A stretch of 64,000 nucleotides of DNA from the NCBI RefSeq assembly GCF_907163265.1, contig NZ_CAJQUM010000001.1, forward strand, positions 496,001-560,000, given 5' to 3'. Source of the DNA: Georgfuchsia toluolica. GTDB lineage: Bacteria > Pseudomonadota > Gammaproteobacteria > Burkholderiales > Rhodocyclaceae. Shown here piece by piece: positions 36,653 to 43,761 of this stretch. Below the pieces are notes generated by a model. It saw only the letters and a program-made list of their open reading frames with translations, was not told the DNA's origin and did no database searches. How positions within the stretch are numbered: position 1 is the stretch's first letter; each line of letters opens with the position of its first letter. The position numbers and the translations under genes were made by a program.

Positions 36653-36808
36653 TCAGCCAGGCGTTTTGTCGTCACTTGGCGGTAGCGGCTGAACTTCTTG
36701 AGGCTGAGTGTCGGTTGTACCGGCTTTCCGCTGTTTCTTCTCTTCCTTCGCCTGTTTTTTGGCGAGGTCGCGCTGACGCTTTGCAAATGCATAGTTGGGT
36801 TTGGCCAT
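36653..36808 (-). CDS. Small conserved basic protein (MAKPNYAFAKRQRDLAKKQ family)
   Basis: A 51-residue frame on the minus strand, from ATG at 36806-36808 to TGA at 36653-36655. The product starts MAKPNYAFAKRQRDLAKKQA and continues with KEEKKQRKAG, then an acidic, Pro-rich tail (QPLPPSDDKTPG). This N-terminus matches a small, very basic protein widely encoded in Proteobacteria with no assigned function. AAAAGAGACG upstream offers a ribosome binding site. High Lys/Arg content suggests nucleic-acid or ribosome contact, an inference only. Confidence 0.75.
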   Translation of the reverse strand: MAKPNYAFAKRQRDLAKKQAKEEKKQRKAGTTDTQPQEVQPLPPSDDKTPG

Positions 36809-37045
36809 TCGACGTCTCTTTTGCCTGGTTTTATTGGAAGTCGACAGAATAAGGCATTTGCCCTCATTTCTGTAGCAAACCGTGTCACTGACACTCTAAC
36901 CCAGGTTACTTGCGCGTTTTTGCGGCAACCGCCTGCCGGATCATTGCAACGATGGTGAAGGGGGGGGTGGTACTGGTATTATTCGGTCATCCTTCATTCG
37001 TAACCCAAATATGATGCATTGGGAACCGGCCTGTGCATTACGTGT
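36809..37045. promoter_or_regulatory. Probable promoter region of the signalling locus
   Basis: A 237-base gap between divergent genes: the minus-strand small gene and the kinase gene that opens the signalling locus. It carries an unusual run of nine G (36959-36967) followed by an AT-richer stretch. Promoters for both directions must lie here, but no hexamer pair is strong enough to name, and I saw no sigma-28-type TAAA/GCCGATAA pair. Confidence 0.4.
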
Positions 37046-38392
37046 ATGAATTCGAATCCCGCAATTGAAAGGTCAGATTCGATCGGCAAATATCAGTTGC
37101 TGCGCGAATTGGGCAGCGGTGCGACGAGTACTGTATACCTCGCGCGCGACCGCTTTCAGCAGCGCGATGTGGCGATCAAGGTTATCCATGCAAACCAGCT
37201 TGATGGCGAAGCGGGCATGTTGTTTCAGCGCATGTTCTTTAGCGAAGCCACGCTCGTCGGCAGGCTGCAGCACCCGCACGTGGTCGAGCTTCTGGATGCG
37301 GGTATCGACGACAACGACTGCTATATCGTCATGGAATACGTCGAGGGGACAACCCTTGAGAAGCTTTGCGTGCCGGGGCGGCTTGCCCCTTTCGATACGG
37401 TCGCCGACATCGTCTACAAATGCTGTAAAGGCTTGAGTTTCGCGCAGCGTCATGGCTTGGTCCATCGCGACATCAAGCCGGCCAATATCCTCATGGGGCG
37501 CGACGGGAGTATCAAAGTCACCGATTTCGGGGCGGCGGTAAGCATGAAAACTGCGCAAGTGACGCACGTCTCGGGGCTCGGATCGGTCGCCTACATGTCG
37601 CCGCAACAGATCCACGGCCATTCGCTGACATTTCAGACCGACATCTATTCGCTCGGTGTCGTGTTATTCAAAATGCTTACCGGCTGCACGCCATTCAACG
37701 CGGAATCCCTCGCGGACCTGGGGGATATGATCACCGGCACCGACGTGCCGGCGCCCAGCAAGCTGCGCCGTGAGGTTCCGCCGCAGCTTGACGCGATCGT
37801 CCGGCGCGCCACTGCGCGGGATCTCGACCGGCGCTACCGCACATGGGACGAATTCGCCGCCGACCTCGCGAGATTCGCGGCCGGAGCTCCGCGCACAACG
37901 AGGATCATTTCGGAAAAAGAAAAATTCAAGACGCTGCGCGAATTGCCGGTGCTGGCGGGATTGTCCGATACGGAGATCGGAGCGATTTTGCCGGGAACCA
38001 CCTGGCGCGACTTCCCTCCCAACGCCCGGGTTCTATCGGAGGATGACAAGGGGTATTCCTTCTCCATCCTCGTCGAGGGAGAGCTCAAAGTGGTGAAGGG
38101 TGGGCGGACGATCGGGGAAATTCACTCTGGCGACTGGTTTGGCGAGATCGCCTATCTGACGCGGGGGCGCGTCCGGCGTACCGTGAGCCTGGTATCGGAC
38201 AGCAGCGTCCGGACGGTCGAATTCAACCCCGACCTGGTCTGGGTGCTTCTGGAAGGCGCCGAGCGCAAAGTCGACGCGATATTGCTGGACAGGCTGGCTC
38301 TCAGGCTTACGGAGGCGAATGAAAAACTGTCGCGGATTTCTACCGAAGATAAAATGGATACTTATTCAGACGTGAGGGGAAATGCCGGATGA
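37046..38392 (+). CDS. Ser/Thr protein kinase fused to a cyclic-nucleotide-binding domain
   Basis: A 448-residue soluble protein. The Hanks-type kinase (about 14-275) is complete: G-loop LGSGATSTVY, VAIK lysine (Lys45), HRDIKPANIL (about 140-149), DFGAAVSM (about 160), a SVAYMSPQQ activation-loop end and DIYSLGVVLFKMLTG. The C-terminal region (about 300-410) is a cNMP-binding/CRP-like fold with the phosphate cassette DWFGEIAYLTRGRVRRTVSL. There is no membrane segment, so it acts in the cytoplasm and may be switched by a cyclic nucleotide. It is the first gene of the chemotaxis locus and overlaps the next gene by four bases. Confidence 0.92.
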   Translation: MNSNPAIERSDSIGKYQLLRELGSGATSTVYLARDRFQQRDVAIKVIHANQLDGEAGMLFQRMFFSEATLVGRLQHPHVVELLDAGIDDNDCYIVMEYVEGTTLEKLCVPGRLAPFDTVADIVYKCCKGLSFAQRHGLVHRDIKPANILMGRDGSIKVTDFGAAVSMKTAQVTHVSGLGSVAYMSPQQIHGHSLTFQTDIYSLGVVLFKMLTGCTPFNAESLADLGDMITGTDVPAPSKLRREVPPQLDAIVRRATARDLDRRYRTWDEFAADLARFAAGAPRTTRIISEKEKFKTLRELPVLAGLSDTEIGAILPGTTWRDFPPNARVLSEDDKGYSFSILVEGELKVVKGGRTIGEIHSGDWFGEIAYLTRGRVRRTVSLVSDSSVRTVEFNPDLVWVLLEGAERKVDAILLDRLALRLTEANEKLSRISTEDKMDTYSDVRGNAG

Positions 38393-38910
38393 ATGTCAAG
38401 AGAGATGCCATAGCCTTGGGTGAGGGTATGGACATACCCGGAAAAACCGATGTCGCCGCGGTTTTTGCTTTCATCGAAGCGCTTGACTTGAACCTCCAGA
38501 ACGTGGCGAAGGACATCAGCGAGTCCCGGCAATTTCTTTCCACCTCATTTGGGCAGATCGCGGCGAACTTCGCCAAAGTTCACTCCATCGCTAGGGCTGG
38601 TGAGGAAAGCGATGCGCATATGCCAAACGATACGCTGATCGCCCTGCGGCGCGTCGTCGATGGGTTGACGGTGGAGCTGCAATTCGAGGATTCCCTGAGC
38701 CAGAGCCTCGGCTACGCTGTGAAGAGGATCGAATCGATTTCAGTAGCGCTGAACCAGACCCGGGCCATCGTCTGCGAACGAAGCGGCGACGGGCAGGGCG
38801 AGCATGCGCTTACGGTGCTTGCGCGCACCCTTGACTCGCTCCGGAAGGCGGAGCGGCCCGGAGGCGGCCGTCTGGGGGAAGGCAATTCGGGTTCTGTCGA
38901 CCTGTTTTAA
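38389..38910 (+). CDS. Small helical protein with CheZ-like D-x-x-x-Q motif
   Basis: A 173-residue, mostly helical protein of no family I can name. Residues 97-113 read LQFEDSLSQSLGYAVKR, matching the CheZ catalytic segment (FQDLTGQVIKR in E. coli): Asp101 and Gln105 have the spacing of CheZ Asp143 and Gln147. The C-terminus SGSVDLF, after a Gly-rich linker, resembles the short CheY-binding tail of CheZ. It is coupled to the kinase gene (ATGA) and lies directly before cheY. A CheY-phosphate phosphatase role is an inference; no classical cheZ is seen elsewhere in the locus. Confidence 0.7.
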   Translation: MNVKRDAIALGEGMDIPGKTDVAAVFAFIEALDLNLQNVAKDISESRQFLSTSFGQIAANFAKVHSIARAGEESDAHMPNDTLIALRRVVDGLTVELQFEDSLSQSLGYAVKRIESISVALNQTRAIVCERSGDGQGEHALTVLARTLDSLRKAERPGGGRLGEGNSGSVDLF

Positions 38911-38997
38911 CGATATCGAGTACGCAATCGACATCAATCAATCCGGTGCAGATAATTCAGTCTCGGATTTGTATTTATCAGTAAATAGGGGGAGCTT

Positions 38998-39363
38998 ATG
39001 GCAGCGTCCATTTTGACGGTAGACGACTCCGCTTCGATGAGGCAGATGCTGGGCTTTATTTTGAGGTCAGCGGGTTACGATGTGGTTCAGGCCGCCAATA
39101 GCGAAGAGGCTTTGAATTATGCGGGCGAGCGCAGATTCGACATGATTCTGACCGATCAGAACATGCCGGGCAGCGACGGTATCTCCCTGGTCCAGGCGCT
39201 GCGCGCGCTGCCCGCCTATAGTCGCACGCCGATCGTCTTGCTTACCACGGAGTCCTCGGATGAAATGAAGGCCATGGGCAGGGCTGCGGGCGCAACAGGA
39301 TGGATGGTCAAGCCGTTCGATCCAAACCGCCTGTTGGAAGTTGTGAGGAAATTCGTCAGCTAA
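38998..39363 (+). CDS. cheY: Chemotaxis response regulator CheY
   Basis: A 121-residue single receiver domain: acidic pocket LTVDDSAS, phospho-acceptor Asp53 in DMILTDQNMPGSDG, conserved Thr in VLLTTESSDEMK and Lys in GWMVKPFDP. It has no output domain, so when phosphorylated by CheA it should bind the flagellar motor switch or another target. GGGGGAGC precedes the ATG. It is followed by cheA. Confidence 0.93.
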   Translation: MAASILTVDDSASMRQMLGFILRSAGYDVVQAANSEEALNYAGERRFDMILTDQNMPGSDGISLVQALRALPAYSRTPIVLLTTESSDEMKAMGRAAGATGWMVKPFDPNRLLEVVRKFVS

Positions 39364-39392
39364 GCTGTAAATCGGAACGGGGAGATACGCGC

Positions 39393-41165
39393 TTGACGAT
39401 TGATCTGAAACAGTTCCACGATGTGTTCTTTGAGGAGGCCGAGGAGCATTTGTCGACGATTGAACTCTTGCTGCTCAATCTCGACCTCACAAATCCTGAT
39501 CCCGAGGATATCAACAGCATTTTTCGTGCTGCCCATTCGATCAAGGGTGGCGCTAACATGTTTGGTTTCAGCGAAATCAGCAGCGTCACCCACGCCATGG
39601 AGACTGTGCTCGACAGTGTGCGACGCGGTATCCTGAGCATTACCGGCGAGATCATCGATGCCGTATTGAGTGGTAATGATGTCGCGCGCGGCGCCCTCAC
39701 GGTGCAGCGGAGCGGAGGCGATGTGGATGCCGCAAGCGCCCAGGCCATCACATCACAACTGGAAAAAATTTCTTCGGCGAAATCTGTTGTGCCTGCTGCT
39801 GGAACCGCGCCGGCAGAGCACATACCCGAGGGTACAAGCGACGGCGAGGGACAAGCCGAAGCCGCAGTCAGCGGGGAACAGCCGGTTGAGTCCGCCGATT
39901 TCGGGTTCTTCGAGGAGAATCTTCCGGGGCAGGTTGACGCCGGCAAGGCAACCACCCGCAGCGATGCCCACGCCAGCGCTTCCGAAACCCTGTCGATCCG
40001 CGTCAGCACCAAGAAAATTGATCGCTTGATTGACCTAGTCGGTGAACTGGTGATCGGACATTCGATACTGCGGCTTGAGCAAGAAGTTCGCATGAACAAT
40101 TCCAGCGACGTACTTGCCCTGGATCTCGTGAACGTCGACCGGAATCTCCGTGATTTGCAGGAAGCGGCGTTGGCGATCCGCATGATCCCGATCGCGTTCG
40201 TCTTCGATCGCTTCCCGCGCATGGTCAGGGATCTCTCGCAAAGGTTTGGCAAGAAGGTCGAGTTGACCATGGTCGGGGAGGCGACCGAACTGGACAAGGC
40301 GCTCATCGAAGGAATCGTCGATCCATTGACGCACCTGATACGCAACGCGATCGATCACGGCATCGAGATGCCGGATGTACGCGCCGCGGCGGGCAAGACG
40401 GAAAGCGGCAAAATTACACTCAGTGCCGGCCACCAGGGCGGCTCGATCGTGATCGAAGTGATCGACGACGGCCGCGGCCTGTCGCGCGACGATATCCTCG
40501 CCGTAGCGCGCAAGCGTGGTATCGCCGTGTCGGACTCGATGAGCGACGCGCAGGTGTGGCAACTCATCTTCGAGCCTGGCTTCTCGACCGCCGGGCAAAT
40601 CACCGATATCTCCGGCCGCGGCGTCGGCATGGATGTGGTACGCCGAAACATTCACAAGATGGGCGGTCGGGTCGAGGTCCGGACCATGCTCAACGCCGGC
40701 ACATCCATCTCGATCAAACTGCCGTTGACGCTGGCGATCCTGGAAGGCATGTCGGTGCGCGTGGGCCAGGAAATTTTTATCATCCCGCTCAGCCATATCG
40801 CGGAGTCCCTGCAGCCAGCGGCGGTACCGGTGAGCAGTATGGCCAACCGCGGGCAGGTCGTGGCGGTGCGTGGCGAATATCTACCGCTGATCTCCCTTGC
40901 CGAGACGTTCAACCTGCCGGGTGATGCGCAGTGTTACGACGATGGAATCCTGGTGATCCTGGAGGCAGAGGGAGGGAGGACCGCGCTTTTCCTGGACGAA
41001 CTGATGGGGCAGCACCAGGTGGTCATCAAGAGCCTGGAGACAAATTACCGCAATGTACCGGGGATATCGGGCGCGACCATCATGGGCAACGGGCGCGTTG
41101 CGCTGATCCTGGATGTCGCCCACATCGTCGGGATTTGTCATAACCGGATCGACAAGGTGGCCTGA
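39393..41165 (+). CDS. cheA: Chemotaxis histidine kinase CheA (TTG start)
   Basis: A 590-residue CheA. HPt domain about 1-110 with phospho-His48 in FRAAHSIKGGANMFGF; a 90-residue Ala/Glu/Ser-rich linker without a recognisable CheY-binding P2 domain; dimerisation helices about 200-260 (KKIDRLIDLVGELVIGHSIL); ATPase about 265-440 with N box HLIRNAIDHGIEMPD, G1 VIDDGRGLSRDDI and G2 TDISGRGVGMDVVRRNI; CheW-like domain to the end. The start is probably TTG at 39393 (MTIDLKQFHDVF), preceded by GGGGAGA, because no in-frame ATG gives a sensible N-terminus. Confidence 0.93.
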   Translation: MTIDLKQFHDVFFEEAEEHLSTIELLLLNLDLTNPDPEDINSIFRAAHSIKGGANMFGFSEISSVTHAMETVLDSVRRGILSITGEIIDAVLSGNDVARGALTVQRSGGDVDAASAQAITSQLEKISSAKSVVPAAGTAPAEHIPEGTSDGEGQAEAAVSGEQPVESADFGFFEENLPGQVDAGKATTRSDAHASASETLSIRVSTKKIDRLIDLVGELVIGHSILRLEQEVRMNNSSDVLALDLVNVDRNLRDLQEAALAIRMIPIAFVFDRFPRMVRDLSQRFGKKVELTMVGEATELDKALIEGIVDPLTHLIRNAIDHGIEMPDVRAAAGKTESGKITLSAGHQGGSIVIEVIDDGRGLSRDDILAVARKRGIAVSDSMSDAQVWQLIFEPGFSTAGQITDISGRGVGMDVVRRNIHKMGGRVEVRTMLNAGTSISIKLPLTLAILEGMSVRVGQEIFIIPLSHIAESLQPAAVPVSSMANRGQVVAVRGEYLPLISLAETFNLPGDAQCYDDGILVILEAEGGRTALFLDELMGQHQVVIKSLETNYRNVPGISGATIMGNGRVALILDVAHIVGICHNRIDKVA

Positions 41166-41321
41166 GACGGGTCCCCCATGCAAATGAAAAGGGCGCAAAA
41201 CAGGCGGCTTGTGCAGGCGGCACGGGTGGTAATCCAGTTAGCCCACTTCGACCCACAAGAAGCAGTCACATGATACAGACACTGGCAGTGGCCGGCGCGT
41301 CAGTGGTAGCGGTGGAGCGGG

Positions 41322-41339
41322 CGACGCTGCAATAAACGC
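41322..41339 (+). pseudogene. Remnant of a cheW 3' end before the first mcp
   Basis: CGACGCTGCAATAAACGC is identical to bases 48441-48458, the last codons and stop of the third cheW plus following bases. The next stretch (TTATTTTGAGAGGGA) also matches the sequence after that cheW (48466-48480). It implies that a cheW copy once preceded this mcp, as in the rest of the array. Confidence 0.7.
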
Positions 41340-41376
41340 TGCAGCAATTAATTATTTTGAGAGGGAATCAGAAATC

Positions 41377-43113
41377 ATGTTTGCAATCGGCAATATGAAA
41401 ATCGGTGTTCGGCTTGGTGTCGGACTTGGAATAGGCTTACTGGTGCTGTTGCTGGAAGCCATGCTGGGCATCATGAACACTACCAATGCAATTTCTCTCA
41501 ATCGCACGATGGCGGAAAACAATCGGGAGACGATCGCGCTCTCCAGCGCGCAAAGCGCCGTTTGGGCGCTGCGATGGGATGTCGCGCAATTCATCGCCGT
41601 GACGGAGGCAAATGAGCGAAAGCAGATCGTCGATAACCAGGAAAAGCTGCGCAAGCAGTTCAGCAATGCCATCAGTCTCTATCAGGGCGGCGCTCGTACC
41701 GCGGAGGAAAATGCGGCCATCAAGGATCTTATGGACGCATTCGGACGGTATATTGACGCCCGGCCCAAGTGGTTCGAACTCTACGGCAGCGGCAAGATGG
41801 AAGAAGCGTCGGCATTTCGTGCCGAGCATCTCACGCCGGCAGGCAGGTCAACGGTCAAGGCCTTGGCCAAGCTAATCGATCTCCAGCAAAGGATTGTCGA
41901 CGCTCAAGGGCAGGATACGGCAGCCGCGATGAGCCAAGGTCGACTTCTGCTCAAATTAACGATTGGGGCCGCACTGCTGGGCACGGTATTGGTGGGGATG
42001 ATTCTTGTTCGGTCGATTACCCGCCCGCTTAGCGAAGCGGTTAGGGTGGCGCAACGCGTGGCGGCGGGGGATCTCACCAGCGAGGTGGATATCAAGAGCA
42101 AGGATGAGATTGGCGAGTTGTTGCAGGCGTTGAAAGAGATGAACCAGAGCCTGAAGAAGATCGTGGGCGAAGTGAGAAACGGTACCGACGAGATCGGCTC
42201 GGCTTCGGAACAGATCGCCAGCGGCAACGCCGACCTGTCGCAGCGGACCGAGCAGCAGGCGAGTTCGCTGGAAGAGACGGCGAGCTCGATGGAAGAACTG
42301 ACCAGCACGGTGAAGCTGAACGCGGAGAATGCGAAGCAGGCCAATCAACTGGCGGCGGGAGCTTCCGCGGTGGCGGTGAAGGGCGGCCTGGTAGTGGGGC
42401 AGGTGGTGGAGACCATGAGTTCGATCAACGAGAGTTCGAAAAAGATCGTGGACATTATCTCGGTTATTGACGGCATTGCGTTCCAGACCAACATCCTGGC
42501 GCTGAACGCGGCGGTGGAAGCGGCGCGGGCAGGCGAGCAAGGGCGGGGTTTTGCGGTGGTGGCGACGGAAGTGCGCACGCTGGCGCAGAGGAGCGCGGCG
42601 GCGGCCAAGGAGATCAAGCAATTGATCGGCGACTCGGTGCACAAGGTGGAGGCTGGCACGCGGCTGGTGGATGAAGCGGGCAAGACCATGGAGCAGATCG
42701 TGTCCTCGGTGAAGCGGGTGACCGACATCATGGGCGAGATTGCGGCGGCGTCGCAGGAGCAGGGCCATGGCATCGAAGAGGTGAACCAGGCGATCGTGCA
42801 GATGGATCGTGTGACGCAGCAGAACGCGGCGCTGGTGGAGGAAGCGGCCGCGGCCGCGGAGTCGATGCAGGAACAGGCGCAATCCCTGGCGCAGGCGGTA
42901 GCGGTGTTCAAGTTGGGTGAGGGCATGGAGCGCCCGGTCTCGCTGGTGAGGGAGCGCAAACATGGGGTGCCCCGGTCGCGGCCAATTGTCACGCATGCGC
43001 CGGCGCACAAGCCACTCGATGCTGGCGCGCCTACTGAGCGACGCCTGAGCATCGCGCACGGGTTCGGCCATGCGGCTGAGAAGCCCGAAAACGACCAATG
43101 GACCGAGCTATGA
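41377..43113 (+). CDS. Methyl-accepting chemotaxis protein, array copy 1
   Basis: A 578-residue transducer: TM1 about 11-33, periplasmic helical sensor about 34-187 (four-helix-bundle type), TM2 about 189-210, HAMP about 211-263, then the long signalling domain with the tip [20 protein letters not shown] followed by [11 protein letters not shown]. The C-terminal tail is about 50 residues and ends DQWTEL, similar to a pentapeptide tether for CheR/CheB. DNA from 42200 onward is almost identical to the other two copies, while the sensor is unrelated. GAGAGGGA lies before the ATG. Confidence 0.94.
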   Translation: MFAIGNMKIGVRLGVGLGIGLLVLLLEAMLGIMNTTNAISLNRTMAENNRETIALSSAQSAVWALRWDVAQFIAVTEANERKQIVDNQEKLRKQFSNAISLYQGGARTAEENAAIKDLMDAFGRYIDARPKWFELYGSGKMEEASAFRAEHLTPAGRSTVKALAKLIDLQQRIVDAQGQDTAAAMSQGRLLLKLTIGAALLGTVLVGMILVRSITRPLSEAVRVAQRVAAGDLTSEVDIKSKDEIGELLQALKEMNQSLKKIVGEVRNGTDEIGSASEQIASGNADLSQRTEQQASSLEETASSMEELTSTVKLNAENAKQANQLAAGASAVAVKGGLVVGQVVETMSSINESSKKIVDIISVIDGIAFQTNILALNAAVEAARAGEQGRGFAVVATEVRTLAQRSAAAAKEIKQLIGDSVHKVEAGTRLVDEAGKTMEQIVSSVKRVTDIMGEIAAASQEQGHGIEEVNQAIVQMDRVTQQNAALVEEAAAAAESMQEQAQSLAQAVAVFKLGEGMERPVSLVRERKHGVPRSRPIVTHAPAHKPLDAGAPTERRLSIAHGFGHAAEKPENDQWTEL

Positions 43114-43714
43114 GGTGCCGGTTTGGGCGATGCCAGTATGATGACCTGCGGTTGGCGATCCGGTTGGTAAATATGGATCGACAAGGAGCAAGCCAGTGAC
43201 GAAATCATTCTCGGGGGGAGGCGCGGTTGCGCCGTCGGCGGTGGTGGAGGAGCAGGCGGGCAGTGAATACCTGACATTCACGCTGGGCCAGGAAGAGTAC
43301 GGCATCGAGATACTGAAGGTACAGGAGATACGGGGCTACGAGGCGGTGACGCGGATTGCGAATGCACCCGAATTCATCAAGGGCGTGATGAACCTGCGCG
43401 GCATCATAGTGCCGATCGTGGACATGCGGATCAAGTTCAATCTGGGCAAGGTGGAATACGACGAGTTCACGGTGGTGATCATTCTGAACGTGGTGGGGCG
43501 GGTGGTGGGGATCGTGGTGGACAGCGTATCGGATGTAATTCAGTTGGGGGCGGAGCAAATCCGGGCGGTGCCGGATTTTTCCTCATCGACTTTCGATACC
43601 CAATACATCACTGGGCTGGGCACCATTGAGCAGCGCATGCTGATCCTGGTGGATATCGAGAAACTGATGTCGGGGGCCGACATGGCCCTGATCGAACAGG
43701 CAACGCTGCAATAG
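42200..43714 (+). repeat. Tandem duplicated mcp-3'/cheW segment, copy 1
   Basis: About 1515 bases, starting at CGGCTTCGGAACAGATCGCC and ending at the cheW stop, match 46940-48454 at a constant offset of 4740 with only a handful of substitutions, and match 44588-46066 with somewhat more differences and a 36-base shorter mcp tail. The intergenic 82 bases between mcp and cheW are part of the repeat. Such identity across synonymous sites means recent duplication or ongoing gene conversion. Confidence 0.93.
43196..43714 (+). CDS. cheW: Chemotaxis coupling protein CheW, array copy 1
   Basis: A 172-residue CheW linking receptors to CheA. The N-terminal 28 residues are a Gly/Ala/Glu-rich extension; then the SH3-like domain: [58 protein letters not shown] and [19 protein letters not shown]. 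The start codon is GTG (43196) after AAGGAGC. Nearly identical in DNA and protein to the other two cheW copies. Confidence 0.95.
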   Translation: MTKSFSGGGAVAPSAVVEEQAGSEYLTFTLGQEEYGIEILKVQEIRGYEAVTRIANAPEFIKGVMNLRGIIVPIVDMRIKFNLGKVEYDEFTVVIILNVVGRVVGIVVDSVSDVIQLGAEQIRAVPDFSSSTFDTQYITGLGTIEQRMLILVDIEKLMSGADMALIEQATLQ

Positions 43715-43761
43715 AGGCTGTAATAGCCATCACGAATTACCATTGGGGGAGGAGAAAAATA

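Noticed and set aside
36628-36894. 88-codon minus-strand frame over the small 51-residue gene
   Set aside because: It is in a different frame from the conserved-looking MAKPNYAFAKRQ product and has no family features.
41956-43098. Long open frames on the minus strand through the mcp genes (for example 380 codons), repeated in each copy
   Set aside because: They are antisense shadows of GC-rich coding sequence; products are His/Arg/Leu-rich without family features, and they repeat only because the mcp-cheW blocks are duplicated.
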